The notes beneath the pieces were generated by a model. That model was not told where the DNA came from, ran no database searches, and worked only from the letters and a program-made list of their open reading frames with translations. Shown here piece by piece: positions 33,568 to 43,714 of a DNA stretch of 60,407 nt. The position numbers and the translations under genes are program-made. The stretch's first letter is position 1, and every line of letters starts with the position of its first letter. The stretch is from the NCBI GenBank assembly GCA_003402705.1, contig QQNF01000013.1, forward strand, positions 1 to 60,407, written 5' to 3'. Origin of the DNA: Verrucomicrobiota bacterium (lineage in GTDB: Bacteria; Verrucomicrobiota; Verrucomicrobiia; Verrucomicrobiales; V1-33).

Positions 33568-34533
33568 TCAGGCGTGGGCGGCGATGGCTGCGGCGACGAG
33601 TTTTTCGAGTTTGACGATATCGGCGGCGAACTTGCGGATGCCTTCGGCGGTTTTTTCGGTGGCCATGGCGTCCTCGTTGAGATCGAAGCGGAAGGATTTT
33701 TCGTCATAGGACCGCTTAGCGATGTCCATGGTGGCGGAGGTGGCTGGGTCGAGTTTCCGGGCGAGCGGTTCGGAGCTGGCGTGGAGTTCAGCGAGGAGTG
33801 CGGGGGAGATGGTGAGGAGGTCGCAGCCTGCGAGTTCGGTGATTTCGCCGACGTTGCGGAAGCTGGCGCCCATGACTTCGGTGGAGTGGCCGAATTTCTT
33901 GTAGTAGTGGTAGATGGCGGTGACGGAGACGACGCCTGGGTCTTCGTGAGGTGCGTAGTCTTTTTTGGTGGTGGCCTTGTACCAGTCGAGGATGCGGCCG
34001 ACGAATGGGGAGATGAGTTTGACGCCGGCGTCTGCGCAGGCGATGGCTTGGGCGAGGGAGAAGAGGAGGGTGAGATTGCAGTTGATGCCTTCCTTCTGAA
34101 GAGTGGCGGCGGCTTGGATGCCTTCCCATGTGGAGGCGATTTTGATGAGGATGCGATCGCGGGAGATGCCGTCCTTTTCGTACATGGCGATGAGCTGGCG
34201 GGCCTTGGCGACGGTGCCGGCGGTATCGAACGAGAGGCGGGCGTCGACTTCAGTGGAGACGCGGCCGGGGACGATTTTGAGGATTTCCTTACCGAAGAGG
34301 ATGAGGATGCGGTCGATGACGCTTTCGACGAGGGCGTCGGCGGAGAGGGAGGAACCTTTGAGTTCTGCGACGGCCTGATCGATGAGGGGGCGGTACTGAG
34401 GTTTTTCCGCGGCCTGGAGGATGAGGGATGGGTTGGTGGTGGCGTCCTGGGGGAGGAAGGCGCGCATGGATTCGAAGTCACCGGTGTCTGCGACCACGGT
34501 GGTGAACTGCTTGAGGGCTTCGAGCTGAGTCAT
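33568..34533 (-). CDS. tal: Transaldolase
   Basis: The product has 321 residues and is of the classical TalB type. The Schiff-base Lys is K131 in [11 protein letters not shown]; other family segments are [13 protein letters not shown] at about 30-42, [14 protein letters not shown] at about 90-103, [12 protein letters not shown] and [12 protein letters not shown]. It moves a dihydroxyacetone unit between sedoheptulose-7-phosphate and glyceraldehyde-3-phosphate in the non-oxidative pentose phosphate pathway. The 241 bp upstream, shared with the divergent CotH gene, should hold its promoter. Downstream, 148 bp separate it from rplS on the same strand. Confidence 0.96.
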   Translation of the reverse strand: MTQLEALKQFTTVVADTGDFESMRAFLPQDATTNPSLILQAAEKPQYRPLIDQAVAELKGSSLSADALVESVIDRILILFGKEILKIVPGRVSTEVDARLSFDTAGTVAKARQLIAMYEKDGISRDRILIKIASTWEGIQAAATLQKEGINCNLTLLFSLAQAIACADAGVKLISPFVGRILDWYKATTKKDYAPHEDPGVVSVTAIYHYYKKFGHSTEVMGASFRNVGEITELAGCDLLTISPALLAELHASSEPLARKLDPATSATMDIAKRSYDEKSFRFDLNEDAMATEKTAEGIRKFAADIVKLEKLVAAAIAAHA

Positions 34534-34774
34534 GGGATCTTGAGGAATCTGGGGTCCGACGCGATTGGGCGGACCGGTTGGTGGGACGACATGGACGGCT
34601 GAGGCGGTGCGGGCAACCGGAAGTGTGAGCGGAGAATTCGAGAAGGCGGGGCCATAATTATTGACCAGAGGAGACGGGGGGCGTTAATCATTCCTGAATG
34701 CTGCCGGGGTTTCCCTTATCCTGGCGGCGGGTTCCCCCGTAGTTTTGCCGAGCGCCCTTTATTTTGATGATCCC

Positions 34775-37700
34775 ATGAAACGCATTGCTGCTGCCATTGC
34801 TGTGTTTGCTGCCCTGTTGAACTGCCTTGAGGCGGCCCCGGTGAGTGTTCCGAATTTCAGTTTCGAGCTGCCGAACAATCCGACGACGGGGACGACGTGG
34901 TCCTACAATCTGACGTCGTGGGTCGGGTCGGGCGGCAATAACAACACGAATGGGTTTGTGGAGTATGTTGCGGGGTTCCGTGCGGATGCGGGACAGAACA
35001 TCGGGGGAGGGGTGATTCAGAACGATCAGCACCTCGGGGTGGAGCTTGGGTATGATATTTTTCAGAATGTGACTGGGGTGACATTTCAGGCGAACACGTT
35101 GTACACGCTAACGGTGGCGGTGGGGAACCGGACGGGGGTGACGGCGGCAGGGAATCGATCGACGTATGGGTTAGCGGATGCGGGTGGAGCGATTGCGGTT
35201 TCTGGGGTGCGTGATGCGAGTGGGGTTCCGGTGGGGACGTTTGCGGATGCACCGGCGGTGTCGGTGGATACCTTTGCGGATCCGTGTGTTGTGGGGAAGG
35301 GGTTGCAGATCCTGCTGCAGGCGAGGGGTGCGGGGCGATCGAATTTTGACAATGTTAGGTTGGATGCGTCGCCGTCGGTGGCGAATGGACGACCGGTGGC
35401 GGTGTTGAGTGCGGCGACTGGGGTGACGGCGACAGGGGCGACGCTGAATGGGGCGGTGACGGATGCTGGGGTGTCTGCGCCGGCGGTGGTGTTTTACTGG
35501 GCGACGTCGGATCGCGGCGGGGATCCTGCGGCGTGGCCGGCGAGTCAGGTGGTGGCGGGAACGCAGACGGGGGCGTTTGCTGCGGAGGTGATAGGGTTGC
35601 AGCCTGCGACGACGTATTTCTTCCGGGCGCGGGCGACGAATGCGAGTGGCGGGGTGTGGGCGTCGCCGTGTTTGAGTTTCACGACGCTGGCGTCGGCTCC
35701 GGTGGTGGAGAATGGCGGGGTGAGTGAGATCAATGCGACATCTGCGAAGCTGGCGGCGACGGTGACATCGACGGGCGGGGCGGTGCCTGCGGTGACGATT
35801 TTTTATGGATTGGCGGATGGTGGGACGAACGCGGCGGCCTGGGCGTCGAGTGTGGTGATTCCTGAGTTGAATGGGGCGGCGCAGCGGACGGTGGCGGGGT
35901 TGCAGTCAGGGAGGGCGTATTTTTTCCGGGCTTATGCTGAGAATGCGCGAGGTGGTGACTGGGCGGACAGCAGCGGGACGTTCACGACGCTGACGGTGGT
36001 GCCGCCTGCGGTGACGGTGGCTGCGGGTGATAACATCACGGGGAGTTCTGCGGTTTTGCGCGGGCGGGTGACGTCGACGGGCAATGAGGTGCCGGTGGTG
36101 ACGCTTTTCTGGGGACTTGGGGATGGCGGGACGAATCCGGCGGCGTGGGCGAACTCGCGGGTGTTAGGGCCGGGCAGTGGCGATTTTTCGAGTCTGGTAC
36201 AGGGGCTTGCGCCGCAGACGACGTATTTCTTCACGGCGCGGGCGGTGAATGGAGCGGGGAGTGCGTGGGCGGCGGCGAGCCGAGCATTCGGGACGAGGGC
36301 GCTGGTGCCGACGAGTGTGATCATCAACGAGATCAACTACGACACGGTGGATGCGACGAAGGCGTTGGAGTTCATTGAGTTTCACAATCCGACGAATGCG
36401 GCGATCGACATGAGCGGGTGGGAGCTGGATTCCGGGGTGGACTTCATTTTTCCGGGAGGGACGGTGATACCTGCGGGAGGATTCCTTGTGGTGGCGGAGA
36501 ATCCTGCGGCGTTTGCGTTTGCGTATCCGCTGGCGGGTGGTGCGCTGGGGCCGTGGACGGGATCTCTGAGCAACGGGGGGGAGTTGATTCGGCTGAGGGA
36601 TGCGGCTCGGGCGACGGTGGACGAGGTTGATTACGGGGCAGGATTTCCGTGGCCGACGGGGGCGGCGGGGACGGGAGCGTCGATGGAGTTGCTGCATCCG
36701 AGTCTGAACAACGACCTTGGGGGGAACTGGAGGACGGGGGTTTCTGTTGGGACGCAGACGACGTATGTTGCGACGAGCACGTCGGGATGGCGGTATCTGC
36801 CGGGAGCGGCGGAGGCATCGAATCCGGTGGAGGCGTGGCGATCCGAGACATTTACGGAGACGACGTGGTTTGGGGCGACGTTGCCGCTAGGGTTCGGGGA
36901 CATTGACGGCAATGCGGTTGGCAACGATGTGGCGACGACGATAGCGGCGAATCAGAAGACGGTGTTTTTGCGGAGGCAGTTTTTTGTGAGTGGCGCGTTG
37001 CCTTCGAAGCTGGTGTTGAATCTGCGTTGTGATGATGGGTGCATAGCGTTCATCAACGGGGTGGAGGTGGGGCGGATCCGTGTGAATCCGGGGGCGGTTC
37101 CTCCGTTTAACGCGCCGGATGGGACGGCGGCGGAAGTGACGGAGCCTCCGTTGCTGTGGGAATCTCCGGTGGTGGTTGAGAATGCGGCGGCGATCTTGAA
37201 GGCTGGGACGAACGTGCTGGCGATCCAGCTGATCAACACGACGACGGCGAGCAATGATCTGTTCATTGATGCGGATCTGAAGACGCCGCCGCCGGCCGCG
37301 GCGACGCCGGGGGCAGCCAACCGGGCGCTGCTGACGACACCTGCGGGTGCGCCGCCGGCGATCCGCAATGTTGATCATGCGCCCAAGCAGCCTGTGGCGG
37401 GTGAGCCGGTGGTGGTGACGGCGACGGTGACGGATGCCGAGGGGGTGGCGAGTGTGTCGCTGAGCTATCAGGTGGTTAATCCGGGGACGTACATCCGGCG
37501 GACGGATGCGGCCTACAATCTAGCGGCGAACTGGACGACGCTGACGATGACGGATGATGGGAGCGGGGGTGATGCGGTGGCGGGAGATGCGGTTTACAGT
37601 GCGACTTTGCCGTCCGGGGTGCAGGTGCACCGACGCCTTGTGAGGTACCGGATTGCTGCGACGGATGCGGGTGCTGCGGCGGTGACGGTGCCGTATCCTG

Positions 37701-40700
37701 ACGACGAGCAGCCGAATTTCGCGTATTTCTGTTATAACGGGATTCCGGCGTGGACTGGAGCGATGCGGCCGGCGGCATTTTCCGGGTATGGGGCGACGCC
37801 GAGGGTGACCTTTCCGGCGTCGATGATCAGCAGCATTGAGCCTTATCATCTGATTGCGCTGGATGCCGACGTGGCGTCGTGTCTGTACACTGGTCCGGCG
37901 GACAGCACGCCGTACCGAGGGACGTTTGTGTATGAGGGCAAAGTGTATGATCACATCAATTTCAACGTGCGGGGGATTGGGTCGACGCGGGTGAGTGGGA
38001 AGAACAAGCTGGCGTTCAAGTTCAACCGGGCGCGGGATTTCGAGGCGCGGGACAACTGGGGGCGGAAGTACAGCGAGAGCTGGAATTCGTTCGGGCTGAA
38101 TGCGAATGCGTCGCCATGGGCGGCGGTGCACCGGGGATCGGCCGGGGTTGAGGAGGCGACGTCCTATCGGATTTTGGAGCTTGCGGGGATGAACTCGCTG
38201 CGGACGCATTTTGCGCATCTCCGGATCATCCGGAAGGCGGCGGAGACACCGCCTGCGGGCACGAATGTCAGTGATGCGACGGCGGGTGGGACGGTTGACG
38301 GGCAGTATTCGTCGGATCTGTGGGGTCTCTACATGGTGCTTGAGCCGACGGAGGGGAACTTCATCGGGGAGCGGGATCTGCCGCCGGGCAGCATTTATGC
38401 GATTGAGGGGGACAACGGGGACAAGAAATACCAGGGGCCTGGGCAGCCGCTTGATGCGTCGGACTGGAACAATTTCCGGACGGGACTGGTGCAGACTGGG
38501 CAGACCGAGGCGTGGTATCGTGGGAATCTTGATCTGGATGATCTGTACACGTACCTTGGGTTGAACCGGTTGATTGGGAACGTCGATGTGCGACCGGGAG
38601 ACAACTATCGGTTCTATCATAGTCCGGAGGTGTTGAATCCGGTGTATCCGGGCGGGCACTGGAAGATCATGGGGTATGACCACGACATGCAGTTCATTGC
38701 GGGGCATCACTGGGGTGGGACGATCAACAACGTGGTGGTGGCGGGTGCACCGAATGCGATCATAGCGATCATGCGCCATCCGGTGCTGGCTCTTGAGTAC
38801 CGGAACCGGTGTCGGGAGCTGCTGGGATTGATGGGTTCGGATGCAGGAGCGACTGGCGGCCAGATTGCGCAGCTGATTGATGAGTATGCGCAGATGATCA
38901 ATCCGGCGGGGCAGGAGCTGACGTGGGCGGATCTGGATGCGCACATGTGGAACCTGCATCCGCGTTCTGCGGGAGGCGGGGCGAACACGGGGCAGTCGAG
39001 TCACCGGGGGAATTTCTTCCGTGCGCTTTATCTTGATGGGACGCGAGGTGGGCTAGGCGGCACGGTGCAGACGGGGTCGTGGGTTCGGAATCTTCCGGAT
39101 CCTGACGGGAATGGATTTTCGGATCATGAGGGGATTGTCGGGTGGATGCGGGATTTCGCGACGAACACGTATCCTGGGGCGACGGCGTGGACGCGGCGGG
39201 CGACGAGTTCCGGGACGGGGGCGGGAGGCGGGGGGACGGACAACAATGTGAACCGGCAGAGAGGTTATGGTTACAAGTACCTTGAGTGGGAGACGCTTTA
39301 CGGGGGGTATGCGAATGCGACGACGAATCCGAATGCGGGAGTAGCGATCGGGGATCTGACGGCGGCTGGGACGACGCGGTATGCGGTGAATGGGGATTCG
39401 CTGCAGCAATTGAGTGCGGCGAACAATGTGCTTTACCCTGACAAGCCGCAGATTGCGTATACGGGGGCCCCGGGCTATCCGGTCAATGCGGTGATTGTGC
39501 GGAGCAGCGATTACCGTGATCCTCAGGGGAATGCGATTGCAGCGGTGCAGTGGCGGGTCGGGGAGATTTCCGCGCCGGGGATTTCGCTTTATGATCCGAC
39601 GAGGCCGCGGGTTTACGAGATTGAGGATGTGTGGCGTTCTGGGGAGCTGCCGGCGGCGGGGCCGACGAATCTGGCGGAGATGCGGATTCCTGCGAGTGTC
39701 ATGCGTGTGGGGCGGACGTACCGGGCGCGGGTGCGGCACAAGGACAGCACAGGGCGGTGGTCTTTCTGGTCGGAGCCGATGCAGTTTGTGGCGGCGACGG
39801 CGGACGTGACGCCATTTGCGGCGGTGCTGAGGATCAGTGAGATCAACTACAATCCGGGGTCGTTGACGGCTGCAGAGGTCACGAATCCCGGGTGGAATGC
39901 GGCATGGACGGAGCAGGATTTCGAGTTCATCGAGCTGACGAACATTGCGAGTACGGCGATTGATTTGACCGACGTGCGATTCACGAAGGGGATTGATTTT
40001 GATTTTCCGGCTGGGTACAGCCTTGCGGCGGGAGGGACTGCGGTGGTGGTGCGGAATGCGGCGGCGTTTGCGATTCGGTATCCAGGTGTGGTGGTGGCTG
40101 GTTCTTACGGTCCTGACAACCTAGCGAATTCTGGTGAAGGCATTAAATTGAGCTATGGTACGGGCATTCCGATCATTGAGTTTGTGTATGGCGACCGTGC
40201 GCCGTGGCCGCAGACGCCGGATGGGAACGGTCCGACGCTTGAGTTGATCGCGCCGGCGAAGATGGGGCTTGATCACGGCAATCCGCTGGAATGGCGAGCG
40301 AGTGGTGCGGTCAACGGGTCGCCGGGGCAGCAGGTGGCACCGGCGTTTGCGTCCTTTGCGTGGCAATACGGGCTGACTGGTGGTCCGCTGGGGGATGACG
40401 ATGGGGATGGCGTGGCGAATCAGCTTGAGTATGCATTCGGATTGAATCCGCTGGTGCCGTCACAGGCTGGGTTGCCGGTTGGGGGGACTGACGGGAGCCA
40501 TGCGGTGATTTCGTTCACGCGTCCTGCGATGCGGCCGGATCTTGAGTACCGGGCGCAGTTTGGCTTTGACGTAAAGACGTGGCGGAACCCTCCGGTGTTT
40601 GTGGGTTCGGTGACGAATGCCGACGGCAGCGTGACTGAGACTTGGCGCAGCAAGGCAGCGCTGAGGGCGGGCAATCTTTATGCGCGCGTCAGGGTGGTAT

Positions 40701-40708
40701 TGCGCTGA
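34775..40708 (+). CDS. Giant exported CotH-kinase / lamin-tail protein (1977 aa)
   Basis: The product has 1977 residues with a signal peptide (MKRIAAAIAVFAALLNCLEA) that fixes the start. In order: a jelly-roll-like N-terminal domain (about 24-205); three or four fibronectin-III-like repeats (about 215-510), each with ATTYFFRA- or TTYFFTA-type strands; a first lamin-tail domain (about 514-640, INEINYDTVDATKALEFIE); a beta domain with disulfide-type Cys; a CotH kinase domain (about 1015-1405, INFNVRGIGSTR and IMGYDHDMQF); a second lamin-tail domain (about 1684-1825, ISEINYNPGS); and a C-terminal Asp-rich loop (DDDGDGVANQLEYAFGLNP) with the usual Verrucomicrobiota end domain. CotH proteins can phosphorylate exported proteins; whether this one does is unknown. 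Repeated GC-rich modules make it assembly-sensitive. Confidence 0.9.
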   Translation: MKRIAAAIAVFAALLNCLEAAPVSVPNFSFELPNNPTTGTTWSYNLTSWVGSGGNNNTNGFVEYVAGFRADAGQNIGGGVIQNDQHLGVELGYDIFQNVTGVTFQANTLYTLTVAVGNRTGVTAAGNRSTYGLADAGGAIAVSGVRDASGVPVGTFADAPAVSVDTFADPCVVGKGLQILLQARGAGRSNFDNVRLDASPSVANGRPVAVLSAATGVTATGATLNGAVTDAGVSAPAVVFYWATSDRGGDPAAWPASQVVAGTQTGAFAAEVIGLQPATTYFFRARATNASGGVWASPCLSFTTLASAPVVENGGVSEINATSAKLAATVTSTGGAVPAVTIFYGLADGGTNAAAWASSVVIPELNGAAQRTVAGLQSGRAYFFRAYAENARGGDWADSSGTFTTLTVVPPAVTVAAGDNITGSSAVLRGRVTSTGNEVPVVTLFWGLGDGGTNPAAWANSRVLGPGSGDFSSLVQGLAPQTTYFFTARAVNGAGSAWAAASRAFGTRALVPTSVIINEINYDTVDATKALEFIEFHNPTNAAIDMSGWELDSGVDFIFPGGTVIPAGGFLVVAENPAAFAFAYPLAGGALGPWTGSLSNGGELIRLRDAARATVDEVDYGAGFPWPTGAAGTGASMELLHPSLNNDLGGNWRTGVSVGTQTTYVATSTSGWRYLPGAAEASNPVEAWRSETFTETTWFGATLPLGFGDIDGNAVGNDVATTIAANQKTVFLRRQFFVSGALPSKLVLNLRCDDGCIAFINGVEVGRIRVNPGAVPPFNAPDGTAAEVTEPPLLWESPVVVENAAAILKAGTNVLAIQLINTTTASNDLFIDADLKTPPPAAATPGAANRALLTTPAGAPPAIRNVDHAPKQPVAGEPVVVTATVTDAEGVASVSLSYQVVNPGTYIRRTDAAYNLAANWTTLTMTDDGSGGDAVAGDAVYSATLPSGVQVHRRLVRYRIAATDAGAAAVTVPYPDDEQPNFAYFCYNGIPAWTGAMRPAAFSGYGATPRVTFPASMISSIEPYHLIALDADVASCLYTGPADSTPYRGTFVYEGKVYDHINFNVRGIGSTRVSGKNKLAFKFNRARDFEARDNWGRKYSESWNSFGLNANASPWAAVHRGSAGVEEATSYRILELAGMNSLRTHFAHLRIIRKAAETPPAGTNVSDATAGGTVDGQYSSDLWGLYMVLEPTEGNFIGERDLPPGSIYAIEGDNGDKKYQGPGQPLDASDWNNFRTGLVQTGQTEAWYRGNLDLDDLYTYLGLNRLIGNVDVRPGDNYRFYHSPEVLNPVYPGGHWKIMGYDHDMQFIAGHHWGGTINNVVVAGAPNAIIAIMRHPVLALEYRNRCRELLGLMGSDAGATGGQIAQLIDEYAQMINPAGQELTWADLDAHMWNLHPRSAGGGANTGQSSHRGNFFRALYLDGTRGGLGGTVQTGSWVRNLPDPDGNGFSDHEGIVGWMRDFATNTYPGATAWTRRATSSGTGAGGGGTDNNVNRQRGYGYKYLEWETLYGGYANATTNPNAGVAIGDLTAAGTTRYAVNGDSLQQLSAANNVLYPDKPQIAYTGAPGYPVNAVIVRSSDYRDPQGNAIAAVQWRVGEISAPGISLYDPTRPRVYEIEDVWRSGELPAAGPTNLAEMRIPASVMRVGRTYRARVRHKDSTGRWSFWSEPMQFVAATADVTPFAAVLRISEINYNPGSLTAAEVTNPGWNAAWTEQDFEFIELTNIASTAIDLTDVRFTKGIDFDFPAGYSLAAGGTAVVVRNAAAFAIRYPGVVVAGSYGPDNLANSGEGIKLSYGTGIPIIEFVYGDRAPWPQTPDGNGPTLELIAPAKMGLDHGNPLEWRASGAVNGSPGQQVAPAFASFAWQYGLTGGPLGDDDGDGVANQLEYAFGLNPLVPSQAGLPVGGTDGSHAVISFTRPAMRPDLEYRAQFGFDVKTWRNPPVFVGSVTNADGSVTETWRSKAALRAGNLYARVRVVLR

Positions 40709-40765
40709 GACGTTGGCACTGCCGCGGTGGGGCGTGACGGAAGCCGTGAAGCTTGGGAGAAGAAG

Positions 40766-40837
40766 GCCCGGTGCAGTTCGTGAGGTGTCGATCCGCCCAC
40801 CCGATGGCATTTCGACAGGTTCTGAACCGCACCGGGC
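40766..40837. other. Long imperfect hairpin between converging genes
   Basis: GCCCGGTGCAGTTC (40766-40779) pairs with GAACCGCACCGGGC (40824-40837) with one unpaired base difference. Inside, TGTCGA (40786-40791) pairs with TCGACA (40812-40817), leaving a 20-base apical loop. No T-run follows on either strand. It lies in the 295-bp gap 40709-41003, where I see no gene. It could be a structured RNA, a repeat-family member or a rho-dependent end structure. Confidence 0.5.
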
Positions 40838-41003
40838 GGGATTCGGGTGTCAGTGACTGCGACAATCGCGGGCACCCTTGGGGATGATTCCGCAAATTGG
40901 CTAAAGCGCCACGGTTTTCGGGAAAAAAGTAATTCCGGCGTGAATCCGGGGGTGTTCATGCTGGTTTTCCCGAGGGGGTATGGGGAAAAAGACGATGCGG
41001 GAA

Positions 41004-41996
41004 TTATTTAGGGCGTGATTCAGAATGTTTGCTGGAAGGAGTGGTGGCGGCAATTTTCGGCATGTTCCATGCGGGGAGCCATGCGGTGGCGGTTTCTTTG
41101 CCGTTCAGTTCTGCGAGGATCATGGATTCGAGGCCTGGCATGTGGGCGGCGCCGTAGAAGACGCAGAGGCGTTTTCCTTGTTTGGCGGCGGCGACTTCTT
41201 TGAGTTTACGGAAGGCGACGTCGTTGCGGTCTTTGAGGATGGCGGAGCCGCCGGGGCCCTCGAGTTTTGCGGTGGTGCGCTCGGCCTGGTCGAAGATTCT
41301 GGCGAGGAGGATTTTGAATTCTGCGGCGGCGTTGCGGCTGAGGAGGATGCGGAGGAGTTTGGCGCCGTCGAGTTGGGCGGCGGCGGCGTTGTCTTCGGCG
41401 AACTCTTCGTCGTACTGAGCGGCCATGGCTTTGGCCATGAGGGTCATCATGGATTCGCCGCGGGCTTTCTGGAGGGCTGCGAATTCTTCTGGTGTGACGT
41501 CGGCGTGGACCATGTTGTCCGGAGAGTAGTCGACTTCATCGAGTTGGAAGGAGAGTTTGAGCATGCTGCCCATGGTCTGCTGGAGGAAGCGGAGCGGGTG
41601 GGGGCGTGAATTGGGTTTATCGGGAGCTTCGTCGGATTCCTGTTCTTCCTTGGCTTTTTTGAGTGCGGAGGGAGAGCCGACGAGTTCGTAGAGGACGGCG
41701 TCGTAGGAAGTGAAGCGGCTGTTGAGGTCCTTGTAGTAGGAGGCGTCGGCGATGTGGACGGCGCCGGCGAGGTCGATGGTGGTGCCGTCTGGGAGGAGGA
41801 AGCTGCGGACGGCGACCTCGAGGCGGGTGCCTTTTTCGTCCTGAGCGAAGCGGATGTAGTCGGCGAGTGGTTTTGCTGCCGGCTGAGGGGATTCGGTCTT
41901 GGCGGTCGGCGGGGGTGAGTCCTCGGCGAGAGCTGGGGAGTGGAAATGGCCGCACAAAGGCAGCAGCACGAGAAGGAGCCTTGCGGTCGGAGTCAT
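41004..41996 (-). CDS. TraB/GumN (TIKI-like) family protein, exported
   Basis: The product has 330 residues. The start at 41996 gives a signal peptide (MTPTARLLLVLLPLCGHFHS) followed by a Pro-rich linker. The two hallmark segments of the TraB/PrgY/GumN superfamily are present: DLAGAVHIADASYY (GxxH) in the first third and FYGAAHMPGLESM (second GxxH) near the end. Eukaryotic TIKI members of this fold are metalloproteases; bacterial members are little studied. It is probably periplasmic. It is divergent from purH (123 bp between starts) and converges on the CotH gene. Confidence 0.8.
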   Translation of the reverse strand: MTPTARLLLVLLPLCGHFHSPALAEDSPPPTAKTESPQPAAKPLADYIRFAQDEKGTRLEVAVRSFLLPDGTTIDLAGAVHIADASYYKDLNSRFTSYDAVLYELVGSPSALKKAKEEQESDEAPDKPNSRPHPLRFLQQTMGSMLKLSFQLDEVDYSPDNMVHADVTPEEFAALQKARGESMMTLMAKAMAAQYDEEFAEDNAAAAQLDGAKLLRILLSRNAAAEFKILLARIFDQAERTTAKLEGPGGSAILKDRNDVAFRKLKEVAAAKQGKRLCVFYGAAHMPGLESMILAELNGKETATAWLPAWNMPKIAATTPSSKHSESRPK

Positions 41997-42119
41997 GGGT
42001 GGATGATCCTCCGGGGGTGGCGAGCTGTCAATTCTGCAGCGGTGGTGGCGGGCGGGGAAATGGATTTCTCCCTTGCGCCATCCGGGGGTGTTCCGAACCT
42101 GAGAGTCCACCAGAATTCC

Positions 42120-43661
42120 ATGAAAATCACCCGCGCGCTTATTTCTGTCTCTGACAAAACCGGTCTGGATGAATTTGCCCGGGGACTGCACGCGCTGGGG
42201 GTGGAGCTGCTGTCGACGGGTGGGAGTGCGGCGTATTTGCGGGGTCTTGAATTGCCGGTGGTGGAGGTGAGTGACTATACGGGTTATCCTGAGTGTTTTG
42301 ATGGCCGGGTGAAGACCCTGCACCCGAGGATTCATGGCGGGTTTCTGCAGGTTCGCGGGGATGCGGAGCATGAGAAGCGGGCGAAGGAACTGGATGTTCC
42401 GCCGATTGATCTGGTGATAGTGAATCTCTATCCGTTTGAGAAGACGATTGCTAAGGAAGGGGTGACGCTGGAGGACGCGATTGAGAACATTGATATTGGA
42501 GGGCCGGCGATGCTGCGAGGGGCGTCGAAGAATTACCAGAGTGTGACGGTGGTGACGGATCCCGGGGATTACGGCCCGGTGCTTGAGGAGATGAGTGCGA
42601 ACGGCGGGGCGACGACGCTGAAGACGCGGGAGCGGCTAGCGATCAAGGTTTATCAGCGGACGGCGGCGTATGATGCGGCGATTGCTGATTTTCTGAACAA
42701 GGAGCAGGAGACGGAGGCGAATTTCAGCATCAGCCTGCCGCTTTGTCAGACGCTGAGGAATGGGGACAATCCGCATCAGAAGGCGAGTCTGTACGGCAAT
42801 TTCTCGGATTTCTTCGAGAAGCTGCAGGGCAAGGAGCTGAGTTATACGAACATCCTTGATATTGAGTCGGCGACGGAGCTGGTGCTTGAGTTCAAGCGGC
42901 CGGTGGTGGCGATTCTGAAGCATACGAATCCGTGCGGGGTGGGATGTGATGACGATTTGAGGGCGGCGTGGGACAAGGCGTTTGAGACGGACAAGCAGGC
43001 GCCGTTTGGCGGGGTGATTGTGACGAACCGGCCGCTGACGGAGCGGTTGGCGCGGGTGATCAGTGAGATTTTCACGGATGTGATCATTGCGCCGGATTTT
43101 GAGCCGGAGGCGAGGGCGATCCTGCAGAAGAAGAAGAATCTGCGGCTGATGGTGGCGCACATGGATGCTTATGGTCAGTGGATGGAGAAGAATCCGGTGC
43201 TGCGGAGTGCGCCGGGAGGCATCATGGTGATGGACCGGGATGTGAAGGCGCTAGGGTTGAGTAATCTTGAGGAGAAGGTGCGGACGCAGCGGCCGCCGTC
43301 GAAGGAGGAACTGGACGCGATGCGGTTTGCGTGGCGGGTGGTGAAGCATGTGAAGTCGAACGCGATTGTGTTTGCGGGGCCGGACCGGACCCTGGGGATC
43401 GGGGCGGGGCAGATGAGCCGTGTGGATTCGTGCCGGATAGCGGTGTGGAAGGCGAAGGAGGCTGGGTTGTCGCTGGATGGGAGTGTGGTGGCGAGCGACG
43501 CGATGTTCCCGTTTCCGGATGGACTTATTGCGGCGGCGGATGCGGGGGCGACGGCGGCGATTCAGCCAGGAGGCAGCGTGAAGGATCCGGAGGTGATTGC
43601 GGCGGCGGACGAACGGGGAGTGGCGATGGTGTTCACCGGGCACCGTCATTTTCTGCATTGA
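42120..43661 (+). CDS. purH: AICAR transformylase / IMP cyclohydrolase
   Basis: The product has 513 residues, the normal length. The start gives MKITRALISVSDKTGLDEFA, typical of the family; upstream in-frame Met codons give no conserved sequence. The N-terminal IMP cyclohydrolase domain includes LLSTGGSAAYL and GRVKTLHPRIHGG; the C-terminal formyltransferase domain includes the Lys-His pair in ILKHTNPCGVG, APFGGVI and the end segment GGSVKDPEVIAAADE with FTGHRHF. It performs the last two steps of IMP synthesis, using 10-formyl-tetrahydrofolate. Confidence 0.97.
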   Translation: MKITRALISVSDKTGLDEFARGLHALGVELLSTGGSAAYLRGLELPVVEVSDYTGYPECFDGRVKTLHPRIHGGFLQVRGDAEHEKRAKELDVPPIDLVIVNLYPFEKTIAKEGVTLEDAIENIDIGGPAMLRGASKNYQSVTVVTDPGDYGPVLEEMSANGGATTLKTRERLAIKVYQRTAAYDAAIADFLNKEQETEANFSISLPLCQTLRNGDNPHQKASLYGNFSDFFEKLQGKELSYTNILDIESATELVLEFKRPVVAILKHTNPCGVGCDDDLRAAWDKAFETDKQAPFGGVIVTNRPLTERLARVISEIFTDVIIAPDFEPEARAILQKKKNLRLMVAHMDAYGQWMEKNPVLRSAPGGIMVMDRDVKALGLSNLEEKVRTQRPPSKEELDAMRFAWRVVKHVKSNAIVFAGPDRTLGIGAGQMSRVDSCRIAVWKAKEAGLSLDGSVVASDAMFPFPDGLIAAADAGATAAIQPGGSVKDPEVIAAADERGVAMVFTGHRHFLH

Positions 43662-43714
43662 GAACCAGCGACCGCGAGGCCTGAGGGATCGGGGCTCCGG
43701 CATGAACTGAAGCG

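Noticed and set aside
37520..39004. Minus-strand open frame of about 490 codons
   Set aside because: Antisense to the CotH kinase domain, with an Arg/Pro/His-rich translation typical of a shadow frame.
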